Positions 1 to 13,910 of a DNA stretch of 64,000 nt are shown piece by piece; position 1 is the stretch's first letter, and each line of letters opens with the position of its first letter. The notes under the pieces were generated by a model. The model worked only from the letters and a program-made list of their open reading frames with translations, was not told where the DNA came from and ran no database searches. Origin of the DNA: Anseranas semipalmata (lineage: Eukaryota; Chordata; Aves; Anseriformes; Anseranatidae); contig VXAA01005234.1 in NCBI GenBank assembly GCA_013399115.1, positions 474,821 through 538,820 of the forward strand, given 5' to 3'. The position numbers and the translations under genes were made by a program.

Positions 1-1754
1 TTTGGAATCAGTCCGCGAGGACAAGGAGGTTCTGCTGGCCAATGGTGTGCCTCTTCCTGGGAGAGGTGGAAGGTTGGTGCTCTTCACTGCATTGGACCAT
101 TTCTCTCAGGTTATGCATTAAAGCGTGTGTTTGAAACATCACACGTCCTGTTTCATTCCTTGCTGCTTGGGTTTTTGCCTTGTGTCTGGCTTTGGTTTCT
201 ACAGTTCAGCTCTTTCTCATTCCTCAATATGTATGCAGACCCAAAAAAATCAAAACCATCTTGAAAATCTGACATTTCAGCCCTTAAATATTTGGGCAGT
301 ATGAGGAGACTGTTTCCCCTATTTACAAGTAATCAGAGGCTTTGCGTGTGCTACTCCATGGCCTCATCAGCTGAAAATCCAGAACTCAGCCCCTTTCTTT
401 TAACATTGCTTGCTTCTTGGACTCTTAAGACCATCATTAAAATCTTACTATAGTAATGGATCTGCACTTTTCTTATCTTTTAAATCTATGCTTGAAATAG
501 CATACTTATATGTATTTTATGAGTATGGGTTACTTCAAGTATTTTGTTCTTTTTTAAGGATTCTACCTCTCTTTTTTGTCCTGTGTACAGGCAATTTACA
601 TAGGTCGTTGCGACATTCTTGTGACACTACAAGCAGGAAGCACGCTGTTGTAGTCTGCACTATAACATCTTCTCTCAGAATCATGTGATATATGCTCAGA
701 CTTGGACCGAAGATGGCTTTTTTTGTGTTTCCATATGAACATCTGCTTCAAAATCCCAAGCCAAGAAAGACAAGAAGCAAATTAAACTATTTGTTCTTCT
801 TTATCTCTATTTAACATCAAAGTCATTCGTTATGTGCTATTTAAGCTTCCACTTTTAATCAGGAAATATTAAAAATTAATCTAAACAACTTACATCTTAA
901 TCTTATTCCTTAGTGAAAAGGGGATAGAGTGAAAGTAAGCTGGAGAAAAAAGCAATAGCTACTTTGCTGCTAATGCACGCATCAGTAACCTATGCTATTA
1001 ATTCTCTGACTTGCCCTCAGAGCAGAGAGGTCTGCCTGTCCCTCTCGACTAGCCATGCTGCACGGTGTAACGCTGTGCAGTTTGAAATCAATCTCTGCCT
1101 GCGTGGAAGCAGCATGTGAACAATTCCCTATTGCTCTTTGATTTGTGCTTGAGACCTGGAAAAGGGGAAGTTTTGAGGATGACTCAGATATTCCTTCTTT
1201 CCCCTGCGCTTTCTTGATACACCAGCCCAGCAACAAAGTCACTGCTCTGGGTGCCTCCGTTGCAAGTTCTCAGTCTGTTTCCTTCTGGAGTATCCTCTAA
1301 TTTTAGAAAATGTCTTTAATAAAAAATAAACTAAATCTTGTATTTTTTCACAATCCTAAGCAGATTTTGGACAACGCCAAAGTTTTTGTTAACTCCTAGA
1401 GGAAAAACAACAAATTACAGTACTAATTTGGTTTAATCAATGAAAAATGAAAAGCTAGGAGTTGAGATGAATTTTAGGTTTTCAGAAGAAATTGGTCATT
1501 CTACACAAACCTAATTTTGTTCTCTGATGTGATCACAGATTTGGTTCCTGGTTTAATTAAGGTAGCTGTGCAAGTATGATAAATTTTTGTAACGTTTGAT
1601 TCAGTTCTGAAGATATTCTGATTTTAAATAGCAGTATACATGTATTAAAACACGCATTAAAAAACTGAACATGAGGTAAATGACAAATCTCAAAAAGCAG
1701 CTGTCAATGTGGAATAATCATCAAATGTATTTTTGGTGGGTTTCTGGTATTAGG

Positions 1755-2000
1755 CTCCCTCCTGTCAATATTTACATTAATGATCTAGAAGTAAATATAA
1801 AATCACGACAGATAAAATTTGTGAATGACAGAAAAACTCTCAAGAGTGGCAGGGATTGATAAGGACACGGCATTCATACAGAGTGATCTAAACCATTTGA
1901 CAAATTATTTTAACATTTCTGGAACGATGATGGAATGTACCGCTGGAATTTCTGCAAGGGCTTTTGCTGCTGTTTGTAGGCACTTTGCTAACCTAGGCTC
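1755..2000 (+). repeat. Old CR1-type LINE fragment (reverse transcriptase part)
   Basis: The DNA reads as a decayed piece of a CR1 pol frame. Around 1766-1795 it encodes a degenerate form of the F-N-I-F-I-N-D-L-E motif near the end of CR1 reverse transcriptase. It is followed by sequence like the usual 'ataaaatttg-cagatgac' and 'atacagagtgatctagat' stretches of old amniote CR1 copies. Several substitutions and indels break the frame, so it is not functional. The limits are approximate and the assignment rests on remembered consensus sequence. Confidence 0.65.
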
Positions 2001-5000
2001 TGAGAACTGCAAGATCTGGGTATAAAGCAGGAGGCGACAGCTAGGGTTTGGCACAAGGAAACAATAGGCATGTCATTAGGCCAAGTGATTTTCTGACCCT
2101 GAGGTTAACTGGCACAGCATCGGTCCTGTCCACACAGCTAAGATCTGGCATTCTCCCAAATATACTGACTGCATCCAGACTTCCATTGGGCTTAGTCCCA
2201 GGGGTGCCCCCCGCATGGCACCTAGGCATTGTTTGAAGAAACACTGCTTCACGTGGACCTAACAATTGTGATTGAAATTGAGTGTTCTGGGCAGTCACAT
2301 GCTGATATTGGGCACATACGCTGATTGGTTTACCGATATTGTTATAACTAATGAGGCACAGTAGTCAGTGTGAGGGATGATGAGAGCAGCATTCAGCACA
2401 CCTGCTGCCTCCCTGCTGCCAGCTTTCTCGTCTGCTGCAGCCAGGGAGAGTAGCTAAGGGAAGAAGTGATAAAGAACAAGTATGATCCCTTTTCTGCTGA
2501 TGAGGTGTCTCTCAAAGATGAGAAGGCAGCATGAGGGGAGGCACAAATGCTTTAAGAGCCCAGGAAGGCAGAAAAAAATGGCAACGTCATTCCCGTCAGT
2601 TTCATGCATCTGAATTCTCTGAATTTTTCATTTGTTTAGTGAGGTTCATACTGGGCTTTGCAGCCCTGCACATCTGCATGCCACAAACCATTCTCTTTCC
2701 TCGCAGTTTAAGGACACTGAGGAATGGACACTGTCATCCTTAAGGGAGACACATGGCTGTGAGGACTCTTATGCTTCTCCTGCCTGTGCTAGCACGAGCT
2801 TCATGGATAAGTTAAGAGCTGCCCTTCCTCCTGCTCTCAGGCTGGCCATCTATCAGCAACACTGAAAACTCCTGGAACAGAAATATTACGATGGTTTGGG
2901 GAAGATTTCACCCCATCTTGAAGGGAGTGTGAGGTTTAGTAGGCAGCTGTATAAATGGCTTTGGTTTATGGATTTTACATGCTGTAAAAAGCCAACTCAC
3001 TATCTACAGTCTTAGAGCGCACCGTACGATTAAGGAGGACGTGGGAGTTGTGTGCATGCCAGATAGAAATCACCCCAGTGTAAATCTTATCTAGGACACG
3101 GTTTTGGGGGGGGGAATATCTCTGTTCGAATGTTTTATTCCAATAAATGTCTGTGTTTGCAGTAAAGTGACAAAAAGAGAGCTTTCAAATCTCACAGCTC
3201 AAGCCTTTTCAGAATAGTGCTGATCTGTGAGTCTGTGAGCTCCCACAGGAGTTAAATGATGATTTTTATAATCATTTGTATGGCTGTTCCCTTGGTGTTG
3301 TAATAGTTAGTCACGAGTGAACCTAGCATGTCTTACAGCGCAAACTTCCTTTCTAAGTGAGGAATGAGGGAAGTTCACCTATCTTCTTATGAATTATACA
3401 CTGAGGTTTGATTCCAGAGTCACGTCGCTGTAGCTTGCAAGCCAGAGGATCACAACAGCAGTTCAGGTCTCCTCTCTCTTAGGCTTTTGTGGGCCCCTGT
3501 TGAATTCACTATGAATTTGCCACTGTGTTTAGGGTTTGGCTCTATGTGCCAATAAGGATCAATAGTTTCTTTGTCTCTCCTTCTACTGAGGAAGCCTAAA
3601 CCAAAATGCCCCTGTATACTGAGGACTTAAATAGCTACTCACAGTAAAGAAACCTTTATCAGTAAGTTGTCAGACATCCATCTCCTCTTTATATGCACTC
3701 TGCAGGTCAATAGGTATCATAGCCTCCATGAACCCAGAAAGCAGCTGGCCAAACAGCTTAATCCTTACATTTGTTACATCCTACCATTGCCTTCCATTAC
3801 TTCCTGCAATCCATGCTTTGGATTGCAGCAGTTCCAGTCAGAGTCTCTCCGTCCTCTAACTGGCAGGCATGAAGCTGTCATCTAGAAAACCAGAAGTTAC
3901 AGGGGAGATCAGCATCCTTGGGTCACATGGCCTCATCCAACACTTTCCAGGCTTGTTAAGCTCTTTCCACTTCTAGTTTTCGTGAGCTGCTGTGTAGCAC
4001 CTCACCAACGGTCCGCAATCAGCTCCCCGGAACATGGGCAGAAGAACCTCCTTCAGACCAGGAAAGCCCCCTGAGGCTAGGCAGACAGGAGGACCTGCGT
4101 AGCTTGGGAGCTACAGCAAGGCTGCAGAGGCTGCAGTTCCGCTTTAGCTTGTAATATGATAAGATTTATTTGGAGACCTTATCAGGGATTCACTGTGGGC
4201 TGCTCTCTGCTGAGCAAAACTCACCCATCAATCTACTTCTGTGGCCACATTCCAGCCTACACCGAGGTGACAGTTCAGTCGTACTAATGATCAGCCTCAC
4301 ATACGCATTCCCCCCTTGGTCTGATTCTTCTTCTCTTATGATGATTTAATTGATTGAGCACACTGGCTCCCAGTCAAGAAGCTCTTCTCAGCTTAACTCT
4401 CACTTTTAAAAAATCACTTGCTCAACATCTCTATAATGAGAGTTAGTTGCTAAACCCTGTATCCAGGTGATTACTGGTATATGAGAGACATATCTCGAAC
4501 TGATCAGATCAGGGATTTAAGAAAAATGCCCTTGATCCATGTTGCACAATTTGTTAATGTCTTCTGCTTTTGGAATTTTTCCTCTTTTCAGGTGGCTAAA
4601 TGAAGCTGGGTTAAGAAGGTTTGTGTAGAATTAGGACAGTCAGTGTTTTTTTGTTGTTGTTTTTTCCTTTTTTTATTCCTATCCCTGTTATTGTTTGGGG
4701 AAGCTCGATATGGCTCATTACTATTGCTTTCACAATGGAAAGGGACTCAAAAGCCTAACAGTTCAATTACATCCTGAAGCCTGCAATGCGATGTAAAAGT
4801 GTGCAGTGCAGTGAGTTCCTGGTGTGGCTTAAGACCAACTACTGCTGTTCCCTAGTCAACAGCACTGTTCTCTCCTTTATTCCACATTGCAGTTGTTTCA
4901 TAATACAAACTGGAAGCAAATGACATGATTTGAGGGTTTCATTCAATTTCTCATATTTGATTCAGGTTCACAGAGAGGCTCAATATACAAAACAAATCTT

Positions 5001-5222
5001 TGGGACTGACATCCCTGATACACACAGAGTCTGACCTGTGCTGTGTACTGGGCTGACCCTAATTCCATGAAGATACTGCCTGCTCTCATTTGAGTAAAGC
5101 ACAGACAGAAGTAATAGAGAATATTAAGCACATATCTTGAAAAATTCTCACTGCATAGGTTGAACTTGAGCTGGTAAAATGGGGGAGAAATAGCTGTTTC
5201 CTTTTCTGCTTTTGCATTTCTT

Positions 5223-5486
5223 AGAATCATAGGATATCCTGAGTTGGAAGGGACCCACAGGGATCATCGAGTCCAACTCCTGGCTCCACACAGGACCACC
5301 CAAAAATCAGAGCCTATGTCTGAGAGAGTTGCCCAAATGTTTCTTGAACTCAGCAGGCTGGTGCTGCCACCACTGCCCTGGGGAGCCTGTTCCAGAGCCT
5401 AACCACCCTCTCAGTGAAGAACCTTTTCCTGACATCCAACCTGAACCTCCCCTGTCACAGCTTCATGCTGTTCCCTCAGATCCTAA
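5223..5486 (-). repeat. CR1 LINE 3' end, minus orientation
   Basis: Read on the + strand it begins with the reverse complement of a CR1 tail (AGAATCATAGGATATCC). It continues through GAGTTGGAAGGGACCCACAG and the 'gtccaactcctggctccacac' stretch, then the CCTGTTCCAGAGCC and CTCAGTGAAGAACC blocks. These are hallmarks of the 3' untranslated end of avian CR1 elements, strongly 5'-truncated as usual. It is well preserved, suggesting a younger insertion than the other CR1 pieces here. Short open frames over it are not genes. Confidence 0.92.
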
Positions 5487-8400
5487 TCATTTGTTTGATT
5501 CAATGGTTATATTCAGGATGTGCTAATCTGCATCCAGAACTGCAGGGAATTATGAACTAGCCCCTGTGAAACCTGACTGTTCCTCTTATTTTTCCCTGCT
5601 TCCCTAAGAGAGAGTGAGAACTTGCAACTGATTTGAATAACAGCAAGATCATGTTTTATACGCAGAATAGGCCACTGATTTTCCTGATGCAATGGAATCT
5701 GGTTGCTAGAAATGATGATACGTGTGAATTGAATTTTTTTTTTTTCATTTTTCTGTATAGGAGACACCAAAGTAAAATTTGATTTTACTGGATTCATGGC
5801 TTGATCAATCACCCTATTAAGAATAATGATTCCACTCTCTGACCTTGTAGGGCATCAGCTATGAAATTTGATATGATGGTCCAAACATTTTTACAGTACA
5901 ACTCTTAGCTAGTGTATGACAGTGTATTGACTGAAATACTGTCAATGCACAAATGAGATTATAACCACAGAAGGTCTTGATTGCTTTGGTCTTTTATTCA
6001 ATACACTCCTCTGTTACAAGCAGCTTCTTGGCATTTTTTTTCCAAGATAGCCTAGACGTTTCTTTTCTGACAAATGATGCATTGGTTGATCATATAGACA
6101 GATTCTTTTCTGCAATTTTTTTCTATCTTTAGAAAACTTATCTATAATAGGACTCTCGCATTTGCTGTCTCCGCACTGTTCGAGTCTTGTACTCTGCAGC
6201 AGTCTCTTTGAGCCTTATTGGCTGATCGGTTTTCTGGAAAGTCTGATACAGCTGTGATGGAGAGAACCAGGGTGTTTTTACATTCTGGTGGGGCATTGTT
6301 CTGTAGCTGGAGAAGAAGTGAAGGATGACTTTAGTGCCCACATTTCATTTCATTTAAATGAGCAGAATTGCTTCACTTCCCCCATAGGTATAACAATTAT
6401 TAAGAATTTATATTGCTATTCATTCTGTATGATAATGAACAGAAACTGTTTTTGCACTCTTAACCTTTGCTGTTAGATAGAAACGAAGAAGCAGCAACAG
6501 TGACTACTATGAGACCATATTAATATCTATGCCATCATACTTTCTAACACTTTTTATACCTGGGGAGACAATGAGTTTATGCTGTGTCATGCTTGTACTT
6601 TGCTACTGTGAAAAATAACTCGTTAATGCATTTTTTACTTTCTTTTGTACATTTCCAAAATAGATTGATTTACCATTTAAGTAAATCCACCCAACATTCC
6701 ACATATATTCTGATTTTTCAGTTAAATATTATTTGTATTTAAATATAAATATTGCCCCAAACGTAGCATTAATATTTTGCCTGCTGAAGTGCAGTTCTGT
6801 ATCTTATTAAAATTTAAACAGTCATTATGTACATGAAAGATTTTTTTGTTGTACTTTGCAAGGTGGTGTAACAATAATTACCAGAGTGCATCAATCATTT
6901 TTCATTGCCTCATTTATATCATGGGGATAAGTAGCTCCAATTAAAATCCCATTTTACATAAATAGATATGGTTTGTATCAAACCACAGTCTGTTTCCACT
7001 TCTGAAATGCTGGCCATAGGAATTCTTTCTCATTATTCAAAGTGTATGATGTGTATTGCTTATCTTTTTGTGCTTTAAAAGACATAACTCTGCAGGCAGG
7101 CATGCCTTACTGCAGGTTTGGCAGGGAATGAATAACTGTTACTGTAATTATCTATCAAATTTACTGTTCCAAATATTTTACCAAAAAGCTAACTAGTGTA
7201 ATCACATTCGTTACTGACACATTATAGTTTGACTAAGCAGAAATAGAAAATGTTTAAGATGAGTTTACAGCTATAGGAATAATTGCATTTTTTATATTGC
7301 TAGTGATTTCACCTCTAGCACAGCAGCTTTTTTGCTAAATCTGCTTGCATTGTCAACTATCATGAAAAAAAAAACAAATAAGGGGAAACTTGGTAAGTTA
7401 TCTTCTGCTGGGCAGCGGTTAGCTCTGCAACGAAACAGGCAGATTAAAAATCCTACTTTCCCTTTCACACCTCTGTGCAAAAACAGGTCCCAATCCCAAG
7501 CTGTTCCTCCCTGCACTTCAGGTAAGAGAATATACTCTGAGCTGCGTTCCCTACAGTGCAAGGTGTGACATCTCTGCCTTTCCATCGTGTTCAGGCAGTA
7601 CCATCCACACAGTTTTTCTTGTCCATTCTGTAATGATATTTGGCCCAGCGTTCAGATCTCATTGCACATTTGAGCACAAAGCTGGAAACAGCTTGGTTCC
7701 AGAGGTTTGGTTCAAACCTGTCTCAGCTGCAGTCTGTGTCACTGTACATGCATATTCTGGGCTACTGACAAGAAGTTGCTGTTTTCCTCAGGATTCCAAT
7801 GCTTTTCATTTCTTTACTACCAATAAGTTGTTAAACAAAGCACTCATAAGTGAGAACTCTTAGTTGCTCCACACACACAAACTAGGGCCACTCATTTCAT
7901 TGCAGACGTTTTAGGTGCCATACGTCTGCACTCTGACATTTTCCAGGAAGGCAGCAGTCCCTGCAGGGGTGTGTGAGGCACACCAGGCAGCAGGTTTGCT
8001 GCAAAGCCTTTGTACATTTTCACAGTTAAACCTATTCAAATTGTAAGTGGTTAAAAATTTTCCATGCCATTCCAGGTGGCTTTTCCATCATTTCTGCAGA
8101 ATTTGGAACCTGATGAACAGAGAATTGCTAGAATTCCCAATGACTAGCAAAAGGGCTAAGTAGTAGCTTGAGCCACACCACACTTTCTCTGTAATTTCCC
8201 TGTTCTTTCTCACCCCTTGTGTACTACTTGTGGAGCTAGTGATGGTGGGATGCTGATGCAGTGTCATTAGTGTGAACATTAGCTTTATGGCTCGTCCGCC
8301 CTGCTGCCCCTATGAGCACCTTCCTAGATGAGCTATTTGCAAAAAATAGGGAAAAAAATGATAGACTGTTGCAGAAATGTACTGAAGTGCTTACCACAGA

Positions 8401-11400
8401 TATTTGAGCACGTGCTTGAAGTTAAGTAGATATTTTGGAGCTGTCCGAAATGAAGACAAACTAGGAACTTACAGCAAATGAGTTAAAGAGCTAAGTTTTA
8501 CAAAGTCTTTCCTAACAGTTGCCTTACCATTTGCTTTTTTCTTCAAATCTGTCTCTGCTAGCTTTATTTTCCTGCTTCTGTCGCTATGGCTAAAACCTCC
8601 TCATTTGTATCATAACTTAATCACCAGATTTCTTCTCTGAAGTGCTGAAGTGGTAAATAATGCCTGTGTTTTTATTTGTAAGGTCAGGAGCACCATCATA
8701 GCTTTGGGATCATCAGCACCATTAGCTGACAACAGAGTCAGTCCAGCCTGTGTTTTCTTATACTCGCTTAACAGAAAATCAATGGTGTCAGGAACATTGG
8801 GATAATTCTACTGTTACAATCAATACATGCTGATTAAAATAGTTGTGTCTGTTGGGTAAATTTGCTGCATCATAATTAGAATTATTAATTAAAAATAGGA
8901 AATCAATTGACACAAATTAAGCAAAAAAGAAATTTGCTTCATTTCTTTGACACTCTCTCCAGAGGCCTCAATAACTGTGACAACATGGACGTGACCGAGT
9001 GGAATCTGTCAGTTTTTTAATGCTGTCCTGAGTTTTAAAAATTGACTGATAAAACCCTGCTAATACAGCTCCCAGGAAATCAGACATCAGCTGTTGTGTG
9101 TGCAAGAAGCAGTTATTTGTTTGACTGCAGTCAGTCATTATTCCCTGCCTATCAAAGAGGAAGAGGCAAGAATCCTGCACCCATCACCGGGGAGCGGATC
9201 GGGCTGGGGAACGAAGGCCTTGGGGAGCAAGAGATAGCCCATCCCCTTATCACATTGTTTTCTGTTTTGAGTTAACAAGGATAAACAAACTGATCATTTT
9301 TTGTGGTAGTTGTAATGGGCTACCCATCGCTGGCTACTTCCTCTAATATGCTGGTGACCTTCATTATGTTCATGGGCATATTATGTGGGGCACTAACGCA
9401 GGGAGTCCTTGGTAATGCTCTTTGCAAGGACGGCAGGAATGTACGCCTGCCTTCCCTTCAGCTGTTTATTTTTCTCTCTGTTATTTCTGGATTTTACACA
9501 TTTTTTCTTTTCTGTCTTGTAACCTACTGCCCTCTTTGTTCTTTCCTGCCATGCATTTTCTCCTTCTTTCCTCCTGGTCTCGGTGTTTTTCTTTTCTCCA
9601 CCCCATGCTTTCTTCCTCCTGTTCTGCTTGCACATGTTCAGTAGAGGAGAATCAAAGCACAGGAATATTTTGGCTCCACACACTCCTGTGGTTTGCTCAA
9701 CCAAGGGCCAATTAGTCTCTGAGCGTTCGTACCTGTGAAGGATCTGAGAGCAGAAAGGATGGCTGGTTAGGGTAAGGGTGCTGGTTGGTGGTGGTGCTCC
9801 GTGGTATGGTGTACATTTACTAATCATTGGTGGCAAAACAACTTCCTGAATATAGCAAACTCATATGAAGATTTGATTGCTAGAAAGAGTCGGTCGCTTG
9901 CAAGATAAAATCTGTATACGGAAAATCTTTTACATGTACATTTTTCTACATGTAGTAGAGAAATGCAGGATGCAAAATAAAGTAGTCCAAGGCCGTTATC
10001 CTGTAAATAGTCCTTAGCCAGTCTGTGCATACAAAAGTGAACCTTGTCTCGCTTTATTTATAGGATAGCTAAGGCATTTATTTTTGCTTTTTATTGATGC
10101 TGACTTATGAATGGCAGACTTTTAGGACCAGCTATACAAGATGAATGTCTCTGAGCTTTTCTCAAAAATTTGTACTCACCAGTAAGACATAGGAATGGAG
10201 CATGCGAGTATTCATTCCCCTGAGAAAAGCTCTGCTATTGTTTTCTGTCATCAGGCTCTCCAGTAGCTCCTAATGTCAAGACGTTCTTTTCAAGTGTTAC
10301 ACAAAGGCTTTTCATTAGCCCACTGTGAACTGTAATGGGACATTATTTGTGTATGCCCTGGCACCTTTATTATTATATTTTTAATCTCCTTATTTTTCTC
10401 AGGAATACCTTTCCCTGTTTCAGAGTGCAGTAAGTATTTGATAACCTGAGAAATTCATCTGAGTGAAAAATAATTCCTCCAATCTTCACAAAATACAAGA
10501 TCAAATCCTCGTAAAAATCTTAACTGCTCCACTATGTCTAACTTAAAATATTTAGGGGGAATAAAAGCCCTCAGCTATTTGAATATGATTGCCATCAATT
10601 AGATTTGGTCAGGTCCTTAGTAAAACAGGAAGGAAGTATTTTCTTCTTTAATGGGGTGGTGAAATGCTGATAGGAAAACAGTACCAAGCATTCCTGAGCT
10701 GTGAGGTTAAAATTAACCTGCCTAATAATAAAACATTATTTAGCAGCAATAATATTTACATCATTGCTAATTAGCAAAGTATTGTTGCCAAATGTGCTAG
10801 TGAAAAAAGATTAGTATGATTGAATTTGTATAGTTTTGTTAGACCTGGAGCTGATTTTTAAGGTGTTCTACAGTAACAGTATTTCATTGAAGTATATTTC
10901 CAAGAACAGTCGAAAGCAACAGCAAATAAAAATGTCTTTAGTTTAAATGCCAAGATAGACTGAATGGTTTGCACAAGAATCGGGAAAAGCAGAGTTGTTA
11001 AAAGCCCTAATTCCAAAGACTTACGGTTATATCTCTGGCAGGCTGAGCAAGCTGCCAGTTTTGACCTCACAGACAATTGAGAACATATGGATACCATGGA
11101 GGATCTTTCAGATATATTTGAGCACAACTGTTGAGTGCCTTAAAACTAAGCTGTAAAACCTTGGCATCAATAAAGCATTTTACAGGGCTAGTGTAAATAG
11201 TGTAAACTGAGTTGGATGGACTCAGGCAGTTGGAACCTACGAGCAGCAGTGCTGGCAGCTACACTCGGGGTGAGCTGTGCTCTGGATGGGACAGAATAAA
11301 GATCTCCCACGAGGAAAATGTTACAGTAATTGAGACTTGAGAAAACAAGGACTTGGATCAGCAGTTTCAAATCTTTTTCACTAAGATTCAACCTGGCAGT

Positions 11401-13339
11401 GTTTTGCGGGTGGCAACTCGACGTTCTGTTGCCAGAACAAATCTGAAGACAAATTGGGTTATAAGGCTACATTTGGAAAGCAAGCAGTGTCTTTGCTTTC
11501 ATTTCAGTGGGCTGTGGATCAGGATTTTAATTAGCATCTCTACTTTATAAGTCTTTGTTTTAGTATTTGTTATGTGTATAGAACGGCTGTCAGCATGGAA
11601 GTCCTGCTGCACAACTGGGGCCTCTTTCCATAGGTGAGATGTAAACAGGCATCACAGTGGTTCGCCTGTAATTGGAGGGCAGACAGAAATCAATTGCAAG
11701 GTTATCTTTCTAGGTGTAGCTATGATGAGCTACAATTACTATTTTTTCAGAGGCTTAGAAAACAGAATTAGTTAGCTTATGCATAAAACGTGCTTGTTGT
11801 TGCTTGGCAGTCAAGTGGTGTTTTGATTTTCAATGAAATTCAGAGTATTTGCATTATGAGTTTATAATTGTTTTAAGAGTCTGCAGGTCTAACCGTTAGG
11901 CTGAAGTCACTTGACTGGAGCAGGCACAAAAACCCTTCAAAATCTGTATTCATCTGACACATTTTAGAAACTTCTAAAAAGGAGCATTTTCCCCTGTTAC
12001 TGTGTTGATTGTAGAGCCCTGCATTAGAAAATGTACAGAAACTGGTACAAGGCATTTTAAAATGAAATCATTTTTCAAACTGCTATTAAAAATTTGGCTT
12101 TAGCTCTTTTATGCAGGTCCTCTTGCAAATCCTGGGAGGAAGAGCAGAGGACAGGACACTGGTTTCAACAACCACCATGAACGTTGGTGGCCAGAGCCAT
12201 CACTGAAGTGAATTAAGAGATTTGGTTATGCAGTTCCTAACAAAGCGTTTCTGTGTTGCTTTCAACTCCGTTTAGCTACTGTATTGCTTGCTGCCAAAGA
12301 GTCTTTCCACAATCGACTGACCTCTTGGGTTAAAGAATTGGAAAGTTGTGAAATGTAGTCTGGAAGAAGCTGATTGCATTGCCATGTTTACTGCAGTTTC
12401 TCAAGAACTTCCTTGCTTTGCTAGCAAATTTAAAAGGTTAAAAATGCATATTTTTAAAATTATGTGCACCTGTGTTCTCAAGTCTCAGTGGGAAGTCACC
12501 TTCTTAATCTTTTAAGTGCACAGACCCAGTAATTTCCACCACCTTAATACAGATCCCCCAATTTAATTTTCCGTCTGCCTTTCAAGAGGCAAGGATAATT
12601 CTTGGGCTCATGATGTTGCTTTCAAGTCTTCCTTATTTCTGATCTGCTAGGAATGAGAGAAATGAGTCAACAGTGGAGTTTTTTTAAGCTTTTTTCAAGA
12701 TTTACACCAGCTCCCTGACAGAAAATGTTAGAATTCTTTAGTTTGACAGAAATTAAGGATGTGCCAAATAGAGGAGTCTGCATATATGTGAGTTACAGAA
12801 CAATAAAGCATTTAAACTTTTCTTGCTACAAGGTCTCTGTAAGGACAAGTCCTTCTGGTGCAGTATGAACTTAATTAATTTTACATTTAACAATCTTAAT
12901 TAGCAAATGTTTACAGCAGCTCCAACAGGATCTATATGTATAGTTTTACTGCCTTTTGAATCCCTCGCCTTGCAAAAAATTCCAATTCTATGACCCTGGC
13001 AATCAACAGGGAAACAAAACACACCAGGCCCCAGTGCTGCCTGGGGAAAATCTTGCAGCAAATATTGTGTCATTTAACTTGGGTTTTGTTTTGCTAGAGC
13101 CCAAGTGAGTGAGGAAATCAACATAGGTCTGTAAAAAACAATATAAGTGTTAATGGTGATGGAAGAAAACACAGAAACAAAATGCAGTCTGAGAATCCTG
13201 CATTCCCTTAAAGAGTATGGTAGAGCTGGGAACAGTAACACGAGGAGTGAGAATCGTATAAGCTGGAACCTTTTTATTGAATTGCTATATATCGTCCGTG
13301 CAAATGAAAGACTTTGAGATTCTCTTCAGTTCCTGATAT

Positions 13340-13910
13340 GTGGTTTTCCAGTGAAAGCCGGAGCCGTCCCACCGACAGCTCCATGCGGCCAGCCACTGCC
13401 TTGTCTCCACCCTGGAAGCTTGGGGGATGGCAGTGTGAGCAAATGAAGAAGCGATCACTATTTTAGCCACCTTTAATTAGAGTCTAATTCTGCTGAATAA
13501 GCATTTATTAGGGTCACACGCACTTTGCAGTCAGAGGGGTGGCTGAAGCAGACGGGCCTGAGCCTGTTGGTGCCGCACCTTTCCGGTTACCACCAGCAGC
13601 GAAGCCGAGGCCACGAGGGCGGTGAGGGGCACCGCAGCCAGCACGGCACGGCCCCGGCTGCAGGCAGGATGGCTGCAGCTGCGCCGCTCTCCCGGGCTGA
13701 GCTGGGCTACAGCCAGCTGGGTAGGCCTGTGCGTGCCGCAGTCACCTTGCCAAGTGCTGTGTAGATGTCTCCTGAATGTCGCTTGCTGCCACTTACTGGG
13801 CCAGGACTGGCTGAAACGATACCGATCGGGAGCCACAGGTGTTCTGGGCCAGGTACCTTCACCAGCAGGTCCGAGTCCCGCACCGAGCCTCACGCCACTT
13901 CAGTTTGCAT
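13340..13910. promoter_or_regulatory. Intronic CpG-rich island, possible promoter
   Basis: GC content rises sharply above the AT-rich flanks. I count about 25 CpG dinucleotides in roughly 400 bp (13501-13900), an observed/expected ratio near 0.6 by rough estimate. That is around the usual CpG-island threshold. No CR1 or other repeat signature was recognised. Overlapping open frames on both strands reflect the scarcity of stop codons in GC-rich DNA and show no protein family features. Possible roles are an alternative MEGF11 promoter, an antisense or lncRNA promoter, or an unmethylated enhancer. A donor-like CAG/GTACCT occurs at 13850-13858. Calling it a promoter is inference. Confidence 0.4.

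Noticed and set aside
5329..5526. 65-codon frame rich in Pro and Cys
   Set aside because: It lies within the minus-strand CR1 3' end and is a by-product of that repeat.
9303..9836. Opposing open frames of 113 (+) and 147 (-) codons
   Set aside because: They arise from a T/C-rich stretch around 9460-9640; the + product is just Phe/Leu/Ser-rich and the minus product Lys/Arg-rich, with no family motif or splice support.
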